Assembly: GCA_964353935.1 (NCBI GenBank)
Contig: CAYGXL010000165.1
Coordinates: forward strand, 1 to 5,949
DNA length: 5,949 nt
Direction of reading: 5' to 3'
Source of the DNA: JAOUJD01 sp964353935
GTDB taxonomy: Bacteria; Pseudomonadota; Gammaproteobacteria; Burkholderiales; Burkholderiaceae_F
Positions within the stretch are counted from its first letter, which is position 1, and every line of letters starts with the position of its first letter. Below the pieces are notes generated by a model. That model was given only the letters and a program-made list of their open reading frames with translations. It searched no databases and was not told the origin of the DNA. Below, piece after piece: positions 1 to 5,236 of this stretch. A program made the translations under genes and the position numbers.

Positions 1-168
1 CTCGAACTCGTTCGCCCGGACATCTACGTCAAGGGCGGCGACTACGACATGGACAGGATCGAAGAGGCGCGACTGGTCCGCAGCTGGGGCGGCACGGCGC
101 TCGCGCTGCCTTTCGTGCCGGGCCACTCCACCACCGGGACCGTGAGCCGCCTGCGCGACGTCAAATGA
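1..168 (+). CDS. rfaE2: D-glycero-beta-D-manno-heptose 1-phosphate adenylyltransferase, C-terminal part
   Basis: Only the last 55 residues are in the window; the gene begins beyond the left edge and ends in TGA at 166-168. The enzyme transfers AMP from ATP to heptose 1-phosphate, giving ADP-heptose for the LPS inner core, in the cytoplasm. The fragment carries the typical C-terminal signature of this nucleotidyltransferase family: a (K/R)PD-x-YVKGGDY block (RPDIYVKGGDY, residues 5-15 of the fragment), then a glycine pair before a hydrophobic strand (GGTALALPFVPGHSTT), where the family has the GxSTT element. The open end cannot show whether it is a stand-alone RfaE2 or the C-terminal half of a fused HldE. 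Stand-alone RfaE2 is inferred, because it is the usual betaproteobacterial arrangement. The next gene follows 33 bp downstream in the same direction, so co-transcription is plausible. Confidence 0.88.
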   Translation, partial: LELVRPDIYVKGGDYDMDRIEEARLVRSWGGTALALPFVPGHSTTGTVSRLRDVK

Positions 169-201
169 TCGGTACAGTCTCCGCCGTCCAGCCGTGAGCC
201 C

Positions 202-1302
202 ATGAACTTCAGCGTTCCGCCCTCGACCTACCTCGCCCAAGCGGCGGTTGCCGCCTTCATCAGCGCGCTGGTGATCCTGATGCTGCGCCGGCCGGCGGAG
301 CGCTGGGGGCTGGTGGACCACCCGGGCGGGCGCAAGCGTCACGGGGCGCCGGTGCCGCTGACCGGGGGACTCGCGGTCGTTGCCGGGTTCGCGCTGGCGC
401 TCACGTGGTCCTTCACTGCCCTGGGGCAGTACGCCGCGCTGTTCGCCGGCATCGCACTGCTCTCCGTGATCGGCCTGCTCGACGACCTCGGCGAGGTATC
501 GGCGACGTCGAAGATGCTCGCGCAGGTGCTGGCCGCGGTCTTCATGACGTCGTGGGGCAGCAACTACCTGACCGGGCTCGGCGACCTGTTCGGAACGATC
601 CCGGTCGACCTGCGCGACTGGGCGATTCCGTTCACGGTCTTCGCGGCGATCGCGGTCATCAACTCGGTCAACATGTTCGACGGGCTCGACGGCCTCGCAG
701 GCTCGCTGGTGCTGGTGATCCTGCTGTTCTTCAGCGGTTTCGCGTGGACGATCGGCGATGCCCATGCGTCCAAGATCCTGGTCGTCCTGTCCGGCGCGAT
801 GGCCGGCTTCCTGTTCTTCAACCTGCCGTGGCCGTTGCGCGGGCGGCACCGCACGTTCCTCGGCGACGCGGGCAGCATGGTGGCCGGGTTCGTCGTCGCC
901 TGGTTCGCGGTGTCGCTGACGCAGCGCGCCGACCTGAACGCCGTGCCGCCTGCCGTGATGCTGTGGGTCCTGGGCATCGTGCTGATGGACGTCTTCACGG
1001 TGACCGTGCGCCGCCTCGCGCGCCGGCGCAGCCCGATGGCGCCGGACCGCGATCACGTGCATCACGTGCTGCTGCGGCGCGGCCTGGGCCCGCGCCGCAC
1101 GCTGCTGGTGCTGGTCTGCGCCAACATCCTGCTCGGCCTCGTCGGAACCGCGCTCTGGCAGTACGGCGTGCCCGACTGGTGGATCTTCTGGTCGTTCCTG
1201 GCCGTGTGCGCCGCCTACTTCGCGGCGTTCTTCATGCCGTTGCGCTACTACCGCCTGCGCAGCCGCATCGGGGCTCCGGACGAATACGAGCGCGACAGCT
1301 GA
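202..1302 (+). CDS. WecA/MraY-family polyprenyl-phosphate N-acetylhexosamine-1-phosphate transferase
   Basis: Integral inner-membrane enzyme of 366 residues. The family transfers a sugar 1-phosphate from a UDP-sugar to undecaprenyl phosphate, the first step of lipid-linked O-antigen, enterobacterial common antigen or related glycan assembly. All diagnostic cytoplasmic motifs are visible: DHPGGRKRH near residues 39-47, the Asp pair D94-D95 (LLDDLGE), N154-x2-N157-x2-D160-G-x-D163-GLA, FLGDAGS (219-225) and a basic DRDHVHH block (282-288) matching the WecA-type HIHH element. About ten or eleven hydrophobic stretches separate these, beginning near residue 11. An in-frame stop at 166-168 and no other start codon leave ATG 202 as the only start; its ribosome binding site is weak. 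The motifs do not reveal the sugar: GlcNAc (WecA), QuiNAc/FucNAc (WbpL) and similar substrates are all possible, so no symbol is assigned. Confidence 0.92.
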   Translation: MNFSVPPSTYLAQAAVAAFISALVILMLRRPAERWGLVDHPGGRKRHGAPVPLTGGLAVVAGFALALTWSFTALGQYAALFAGIALLSVIGLLDDLGEVSATSKMLAQVLAAVFMTSWGSNYLTGLGDLFGTIPVDLRDWAIPFTVFAAIAVINSVNMFDGLDGLAGSLVLVILLFFSGFAWTIGDAHASKILVVLSGAMAGFLFFNLPWPLRGRHRTFLGDAGSMVAGFVVAWFAVSLTQRADLNAVPPAVMLWVLGIVLMDVFTVTVRRLARRRSPMAPDRDHVHHVLLRRGLGPRRTLLVLVCANILLGLVGTALWQYGVPDWWIFWSFLAVCAAYFAAFFMPLRYYRLRSRIGAPDEYERDS

Positions 1303-1312
1303 GCCGGCTCAG
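1299..1312. repeat. 14-bp perfect palindrome holding both convergent stop codons
   Basis: CTGAGCCGGCTCAG is identical to its reverse complement. The TGA ending the WecA-like gene (1300-1302) and the TGA ending galU on the other strand (1311-1309) sit at mirror positions, with only GCCGGC between them. The RNA of either strand could form a 5-bp stem with a four-base loop, but neither strand has a following U-run, so it is not a canonical intrinsic terminator. It may weakly separate the two convergent transcripts. Confidence 0.5.
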
Positions 1313-2145
1313 ATCCGGTACCCGCCCTTGCGCGCGTAGTGCACCGTCGCATCGAGAAACCCCTGCTTCGATCCGCAATCGAAGCGCTGCCCCGCATAGC
1401 GGTACGCATACGTCGACCCGCCCGCCAGCATCTGCGCGATGGCGTCGGTCAGCTGGATCTCGCCGCCGCTGCCGCGCGGGATCGTGCGCAGGTGGTCGAA
1501 GATGCCGGGCTCCAGAACGTAGCGGCCCAGCACGGCGAGCGTCGAGGGCGCGGCGGCGGGTTGCGGCTTCTCCACGATGTGCGTCACGCGCGACGTCCGG
1601 TCGTCGATGGCCTGGGCGCTGACGATCCCGTAGCGCGACGTCTCCTCGCGCGGCACGTCCTCGACCGCCAGCACGTTGCCGCCGCCGCGCGCGTCGCGCG
1701 CCTGCATCAGTTGCGCCATCGCCGGCCGCACGGCGTCGATCAGGTCGTCGGCGAGGATCACCGCGAACGGCTCGTCGCCGACCGCGGGCTCGGCGCAGAG
1801 CACCGCATGGCCGAGGCCGAGCGGCTCGGGCTGGCGGATGTAGATGAACGCCTCGGTCGCGGGCGAGATGTCCTTCACGATCTCGAGCAATTCCTGCTTG
1901 CCCTTGGCCGCAAGTTCCGCCTCGAGCTCGGGCGCCCGATCGAAGTGGTCCTCGATGGAGCGCTTGTGCCGGCCGGTGATGAAGATCATCTGACGGATCC
2001 CCGCGGCCGCGGCCTCCTCCACAGCGTACTGGATCAGCGGCTTGTCGACGACAGGCAGCATCTCCTTCGGCATCGCCTTGGTCGCCGGCAGGAATCGCGT
2101 CCCGAGGCCCGCCACCGGGAATACCGCCTTGCGCACGGGTTTCAT
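1309..2145 (-). CDS. galU: UTP--glucose-1-phosphate uridylyltransferase
   Basis: Cytoplasmic enzyme making UDP-glucose and pyrophosphate from UTP and glucose 1-phosphate; UDP-glucose feeds LPS, exopolysaccharide and galactose metabolism. The 278-residue protein has the family's motifs in order: the nucleotide-binding loop PVAGLGTRFLPATKAMPKEMLP (10-31), KPLIQYAVEEA (35-45), PLGLGHAV (108-115), LADD (131-134, metal-binding Asp), VEKP (191-194, with the conserved Lys), GRYVL (207-211), GGEIQLTDA (227-235) and FDCGSKQGFL (255-264). The start is ATG at 2145-2143: it is preceded by GAAGGAA six bases upstream and gives the usual N-terminus. A longer frame from a TTG at 2223 would add 26 unrelated residues and reach the apaH start codon. 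The protein ends soon after the DCGSK block, shorter than the roughly 290-300 residues usual for GalU. It converges on the WecA-like gene and diverges from apaH, so it is probably transcribed alone. Confidence 0.96.
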   Translation of the reverse strand: MKPVRKAVFPVAGLGTRFLPATKAMPKEMLPVVDKPLIQYAVEEAAAAGIRQMIFITGRHKRSIEDHFDRAPELEAELAAKGKQELLEIVKDISPATEAFIYIRQPEPLGLGHAVLCAEPAVGDEPFAVILADDLIDAVRPAMAQLMQARDARGGGNVLAVEDVPREETSRYGIVSAQAIDDRTSRVTHIVEKPQPAAAPSTLAVLGRYVLEPGIFDHLRTIPRGSGGEIQLTDAIAQMLAGGSTYAYRYAGQRFDCGSKQGFLDATVHYARKGGYRI

Positions 2146-2151
2146 GTCGTG

Positions 2152-2158
2152 TTCCTTC
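2152..2158 (-). promoter_or_regulatory. Ribosome binding site of galU
   Basis: GAAGGAA on the minus strand lies six bases before ATG 2145-2143. It is the clearest Shine-Dalgarno sequence in this gap and fixes the galU start in preference to the TTG 78 bases upstream. Confidence 0.75.
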
Positions 2159-2183
2159 ACCTGCTCGATCGAGTTGGCCGATG

Positions 2184-2213
2184 CTAACAAAGCGGCACCG
2201 GTGCCGAAGTTAG
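2184..2213. promoter_or_regulatory. Palindrome in the galU/apaH divergent region, possible operator or 5' UTR hairpin
   Basis: A perfect 14-bp palindrome, CGGCACCGGTGCCG (2193-2206), is flanked by a second complementary pair, CTAAC (2184-2188) and GTTAG (2209-2213), separated from the core by four and two bases. The 77-bp gap between the divergent starts must contain the control signals of both genes, unless these extend into the coding parts. The right arm ends nine bases before the apaH ATG. The structure could be a dimeric regulator's site, or in apaH mRNA a hairpin next to the start. I see no convincing -35/-10 pair on either strand, and no known regulator consensus is recognised. Confidence 0.4.
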
Positions 2214-2222
2214 TATTGAGCA

Positions 2223-3041
2223 ATGAGCACCTACGCCATCGGCGACCTGCAGGGCTGCCTCGCGAGCTTCGAACGCCTCGCCGCGCGGCTTCCCGCGGCC
2301 GAGCGCTTCGTCTTCGTCGGCGATCTCGTCAACCGCGGCCCGCAGTCGCTTGCCACGCTGCGCCACGTGAAGTCGCTGGCGGAGGCGGGCCGCGCGGTCG
2401 CCGTTCTCGGCAACCACGACCTGCACCTGCTCGCCGTCGCCGCCGGCATCCGTCCGGTCCATCGCAGCGACACCGTGCAGGAGATCCTGGACGCGCCGGA
2501 CCGTGAAGCATTGCTCGCCTGGCTGCGCGGACTTCCGCTCGCGCACCTCGAACAGGGCGTGCTGTTCGTTCACGCGGGCGTGCTGCCGGACTGGGATGCC
2601 GACCGGACGCTCGCCCTGTCGGACGAAGTGCGCCGGCGCCTGGCCGCCGACGACCACGACGCCTTCCTGCGCGAGATGTACGGCAACGAGCCGGCGCGCT
2701 GGAGCGAGTCGCTGGCCGGCCACGACCGCCTGCGCTGCGTCGTCAACGCACTCACGCGCGTGCGCATGCTCGCGGCGGACGGCGCGATGCACCTGAAGCA
2801 CAAGGACGCGAGCGCGCGCGCTCCCGCAGGCCTCGTGCCGTGGTTCGGTCACCCGGATCGCGCAACGCGCGGCACGCTGGTGGTCTTCGGCCACTGGTCG
2901 ACCGAGGGACTCGTGATCCGCGACGACGCAATCGGCCTCGACACCGGCTGCGTCTGGGGCGGACGACTCACCGCGCTGCGCCTCGAAGACCGCGCGCTGT
3001 TCCAGGTCGACTGTCCGCAGTCGCAGCCGCCGGGCGACTGA
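2223..3041 (+). CDS. apaH: Bis(5'-nucleosyl)-tetraphosphatase, symmetrical (diadenosine tetraphosphatase)
   Basis: Cytoplasmic metallophosphatase of the PPP-like family that splits Ap4A symmetrically into two ADP; it also acts on Np4-type RNA caps in enterobacteria. The 272 residues (about 280 in E. coli) show the whole motif series: GDLQG (7-11), GDLVNRGP (33-40), GNHDLHLLAVAAG (63-75), FVHAG (115-119), MYGNEP (152-157), NALTRVRML (175-183), PWFGHP (206-211), VFGHWS (221-226) and LDTGCVWGG (239-247). The first motif reads GD-x-Q rather than the GD-x-H of E. coli, a variant I also recall in Pseudomonas ApaH. The start ATG 2223 has only a weak purine stretch (TTGAG) before it. It diverges from galU and ends against plsC, the two stop codons forming TGATCA with no spacer. 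Confidence 0.96.
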   Translation: MSTYAIGDLQGCLASFERLAARLPAAERFVFVGDLVNRGPQSLATLRHVKSLAEAGRAVAVLGNHDLHLLAVAAGIRPVHRSDTVQEILDAPDREALLAWLRGLPLAHLEQGVLFVHAGVLPDWDADRTLALSDEVRRRLAADDHDAFLREMYGNEPARWSESLAGHDRLRCVVNALTRVRMLAADGAMHLKHKDASARAPAGLVPWFGHPDRATRGTLVVFGHWSTEGLVIRDDAIGLDTGCVWGGRLTALRLEDRALFQVDCPQSQPPGD

Positions 3042-3054
3042 TCAGGCCGTCGCC
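3033..3054 (+). terminator. Weak hairpin at the apaH/plsC junction
   Basis: GGCGAC (3033-3038) and GTCGCC (3049-3054) can pair into a 6-bp GC-rich stem around a ten-base loop that contains both stop codons (TGATCA, 3039-3044). Only GTTT follows on the + strand, so it is at best a poor Rho-independent terminator for apaH. The minus strand has no U-run after the stem. It lies partly in the coding ends of both genes. Confidence 0.2.
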
Positions 3055-3839
3055 GTTTCCCGCTCGTCCTTCGCCACGCCCAGCGCTCCGGCAATAGCCT
3101 CGCGCGCGGCCCGCGCCACCGCGTGGCGGTTGCCGTGCACCTCCACAGGGATGGCCGGCAGCACCGTGATGCGGATCTCCAGGTCGCGCGCGGCCAGGAT
3201 CTTCCCGAGCGACGTGAAGAGGCCCATCTCGCCGATGAAGGCGGCCGCATCGGTCCGACGGCCGCCGTCGGTGTACCGGATCGCGATCGGCCACACGGGA
3301 GCGCCGATCTCCACGGCCGACGCCAGCAGGTTCGAGTGGAAGGGCAACAGCGTCGCGCCGTCGGTGGTCGTGCCCTCGGGGAACACCGCGACCGACTCCC
3401 CCGCCTTCAGGTGTTCGCGCACCTTGTGGTTCATCGACGCCACCGCGTGGCGCCGCCCGCGTTCGATGTAGAGCGTGCCCGAACGCGACACCATCGCCCC
3501 GAGCAGCGGCCAGCGGCCGATCTCCGCCTTGGCCACGAAGCGGCACGGCGTGGCGGCGTTGATCGCGAACACGTCGATCCACGACACGTGATTGGAGAGC
3601 ACCAGCCGGCCGAGGCTCCATGGCTCGAGGCCGGTCGACTCGATGTGCGGCGGGATCGGCTCGCCGTCGACCACGAGGCGCGCGCCGCAGACGGCGACGA
3701 GGATCCTCGACCACGCCCGGTTGATCCGGTTGCGCGCCGCCAGCCCGGCCAGCGGGAACACGAACAGCACGGTCGCCAGCCCGGTGAGCACATGCAGCAC
3801 GAACAGCGCCGCGCGCAGCGGCGCGAGCACGAACCGCAT
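3042..3839 (-). CDS. plsC: 1-acyl-sn-glycerol-3-phosphate acyltransferase (PlsC family)
   Basis: Inner-membrane enzyme that adds the second acyl chain to lysophosphatidic acid, giving phosphatidic acid for phospholipid synthesis. The 265 residues start with a hydrophobic segment (about 6-34), followed by the acyltransferase domain: LSNHVSWID with the catalytic H84-x4-D89, FVAKAEIGRWPLLG (101-114), GTLYIERGRR (121-130), VFPEGTTTDG (152-161, motif III) and PVWPIAIRY (181-189, motif IV). The start is ATG 3839-3837; the frame continues upstream only to a GTG at 4229 inside pyrX, with Arg-rich, non-conserved sequence, so that extension is rejected. AGG five bases upstream is a modest binding site. 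It follows pyrX after 128 bp and is probably the last gene of the pyr operon; it abuts apaH at its end. A lyso-ornithine-lipid acyltransferase (OlsA) has the same motifs and cannot be excluded. Confidence 0.93.
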   Translation of the reverse strand: MRFVLAPLRAALFVLHVLTGLATVLFVFPLAGLAARNRINRAWSRILVAVCGARLVVDGEPIPPHIESTGLEPWSLGRLVLSNHVSWIDVFAINAATPCRFVAKAEIGRWPLLGAMVSRSGTLYIERGRRHAVASMNHKVREHLKAGESVAVFPEGTTTDGATLLPFHSNLLASAVEIGAPVWPIAIRYTDGGRRTDAAAFIGEMGLFTSLGKILAARDLEIRITVLPAIPVEVHGNRHAVARAAREAIAGALGVAKDERETATA

Positions 3840-3967
3840 CAGGGCCTGTTGACGCTGCGCTCGCGCATGCGCCGGGCCTTGGCGGGGAGCCGCCCTGCCG
3901 ACGGCAGCGCGCCTGGATTGCGAGCGTTCTGGAGGTCGCGCATGTGCGATCCAGGCGTTAACGGGCC
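3840..3967 (-). other. Structured gap between pyrX and plsC, with a possible 34-codon ORF
   Basis: This 128-bp gap is the longest non-coding stretch in the window. Read on the minus strand it holds, in order: a 9-bp inverted repeat, CGCCTGGAT (3957-3949) with ATCCAGGCG (3918-3910), around a 30-base loop; two adjacent short hairpins, CTGCC-GTC-GGCAG in 3907-3895 and GGCGG-CTCC-CCGCC in 3894-3881; and a 10-bp palindrome GCGCATGCGC (3872-3863). No U-run follows any of them, so none is a standard terminator. An ATG at 3943-3941 opens a 34-codon frame (beginning MRDLQNARNPGALPSAGR, rich in Arg) whose TGA (3841-3839) shares its last base with the plsC ATG. It is in frame with pyrX beyond that gene's TAG. 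GGA lies about six bases before its ATG. There is no recognised homologue, so it may be chance. Confidence 0.3.
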
Positions 3968-5236
3968 CTAACCGCCGAGGCGGATGTCGCCGCCGACCAG
4001 CGTGTAGCGCGCGCGCCCCAGCAGTTCGTAGCCCGCGAACGGCGTGTTCTTGCCGGCGCTCTTCAGCACGTCCGGCGTCACCCGCCAGTGCGCGTCCGGG
4101 TCGAACACGACGATGTCGGCCTTGGCGCCGACCGTGAGCCGCCCGGTGTCCTCGCCGAGGATTTCGGCGGGCCGGCTCGTGACCCGCGCGAGCGCCTTGA
4201 CGAGCGGCACCTTCCTCTCGATCGCCCACTTCAGCGTCAGCGGCAGCAGCGTTTCGAGCGCGGTCGCTCCCGGCGTCGCCTCGCCGAACGGCAGGTGCTT
4301 GTCGTCGTCGCCCACCGGCGCGTGATCCGAACAGATCGCGTCGATCGTCCCGTCGGCGAGGCCCGCCACGATGGCGTCGCGATCGCGCGCGCTGCGCAGC
4401 GGCGGATCGAGGCGAAAGCGCGCGTCGAAGTAGCCGATGTCGACGTCGATCAGGTGCACGTGATGGATGCCGACGTCGGCAGTGACCGGCAGCCCATCCT
4501 GCTTCGCGCGCCGCACGAGTTCGATGCCGGCCGCCGACGACAGGCGGCAGATGTGCAACCGCGCGCCGCTGGCGCGCTGCAGTTCGAAAATGGTCTGCAA
4601 CGCGACCGTCTCCGCCACGACCGGGATCGACGGCAGACCGAGCCGCCCGGCCACCGGGCCCGCCGCGGCGACGCCGGAACCGGCGAGCGTGTCCTCGACC
4701 GGCCGCAGCCAGAGCGGCAGGTCGAAGGTCTTCGCGTAGCGCATCGCCTGCAGCAGCACGCTGTTGTCGTGCGGCAGGCTGCCCGTCTGCATGAACGCGA
4801 CGCAGCCGGTCTCATACAGCGTCTTGATCTCGGCGAGCGCCTCGCCCTTCAACCCGGTGGTCAGCGCGCCGAGCGGGTACGTGCGGGCGCCGGCGGACGC
4901 GCGCGACGTCTGCCGCAGCATCCGGACAAGGCCCGGCTCGTCGAGCGGAGGATCGGTGTCCGGCGGACAGACGACGCCGGTGACGCCACCCGCGAGGGCC
5001 GCCTGCATCTCGACCTTCAGCGCGCCTTCGCTGCCCGGCTCCATGAGCCGCGCGCACAGGTCCACGAGGCCGGGCGCGACGATCAGGCCGTTCGCGTCGA
5101 TCGTGCGGTCGGGATGAAAGTCTTTCGGCCGTTCGCCGACGGCCGTCAGGCGGTTGTCGGTGATGCAGACGTCGCTTACCCGGTCCAGCCCCGAGGCCGG
5201 GTCGATCACGCGCCCCCTGGCGATGACGATCTTCAT
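3968..5236 (-). CDS. pyrC: Dihydroorotase-like protein, probably non-catalytic ATCase partner (PyrC'/PyrX type)
   Basis: A 422-residue amidohydrolase-fold protein of the type I dihydroorotase family, normally annotated dihydroorotase. The fold is recognisable: IDPASGLDRVSD (11-22), APGLVDL...EPG (54-68), AGGVTGVVCPPDTDPPLDEPG (82-102), PLGALTTGLKG (121-131), TADVGIHHVHL (252-262), DPPLRSARDRDA (277-288), CSDHAP (302-307) and RYTLVGG (410-416). The catalytic metal ligands are mostly gone: HxH after D59 is C61-A-R63, the bridging Asp region reads AFMQTG (147-152), the HxED His is R178, and the HVS His is R231; only D304 remains. This matches the inactive PyrC'/PyrX of Pseudomonas, which assembles with PyrB into the large class-A ATCase. 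A catalytic dihydroorotase would then be encoded elsewhere. The start ATG 5236 overlaps the pyrB stop as ATGA and has GAGGA upstream. Confidence 0.9.
   Translation of the reverse strand: MKIVIARGRVIDPASGLDRVSDVCITDNRLTAVGERPKDFHPDRTIDANGLIVAPGLVDLCARLMEPGSEGALKVEMQAALAGGVTGVVCPPDTDPPLDEPGLVRMLRQTSRASAGARTYPLGALTTGLKGEALAEIKTLYETGCVAFMQTGSLPHDNSVLLQAMRYAKTFDLPLWLRPVEDTLAGSGVAAAGPVAGRLGLPSIPVVAETVALQTIFELQRASGARLHICRLSSAAGIELVRRAKQDGLPVTADVGIHHVHLIDVDIGYFDARFRLDPPLRSARDRDAIVAGLADGTIDAICSDHAPVGDDDKHLPFGEATPGATALETLLPLTLKWAIERKVPLVKALARVTSRPAEILGEDTGRLTVGAKADIVVFDPDAHWRVTPDVLKSAGKNTPFAGYELLGRARYTLVGGDIRLGG
5233..5236 (-). promoter_or_regulatory. ATGA stop/start overlap joining pyrB to pyrX
   Basis: The last base of the pyrX ATG plus the pyrB TGA form ATGA on the minus strand, a 4-bp overlap that usually signals translational coupling. 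The pyrX Shine-Dalgarno GAGGA (5245-5241) lies inside the 3' end of pyrB, four bases before the ATG. Coupling would suit two proteins made in fixed ratio for one complex. Confidence 0.7.

Noticed and set aside
1052..1069. Tandem direct repeat of ATCACGTGC
   Set aside because: It encodes the conserved DHVHHV motif of the WecA family; the repeat follows from the paired His/Val codons and is not a separate element.
405..1622. Long + strand open frame (405 codons) across the WecA-like gene and the end of galU
   Set aside because: It is rich in Arg/Ala/Pro with no recognisable motif, overlaps two well-supported genes and is typical frame shadowing in GC-rich DNA.
2174..2216. Sigma-70 promoter for apaH, with TAGTAT (2211-2216) as a -10 box
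   Set aside because: It matches only four of six bases, no -35 box lies at proper spacing, and it would start transcription at or inside the start codon.
2146..2223. 26-residue N-terminal extension of GalU from a TTG at 2223
   Set aside because: The ATG at 2145 has a strong Shine-Dalgarno (GAAGGAA) and gives the standard GalU N-terminus; the extension resembles nothing in the family and reaches the apaH start.
2184..2894. 236-codon frame antisense to apaH
   Set aside because: Composition is that of a shadow frame, and it covers a gene with every ApaH motif intact.
3840..4229. 130-residue N-terminal extension of PlsC from a GTG at 4229
   Set aside because: It lies mostly inside pyrX, is Arg/Ala-rich without hydrophobic or conserved character, and PlsC's normal N-terminal membrane segment begins right after ATG 3839.
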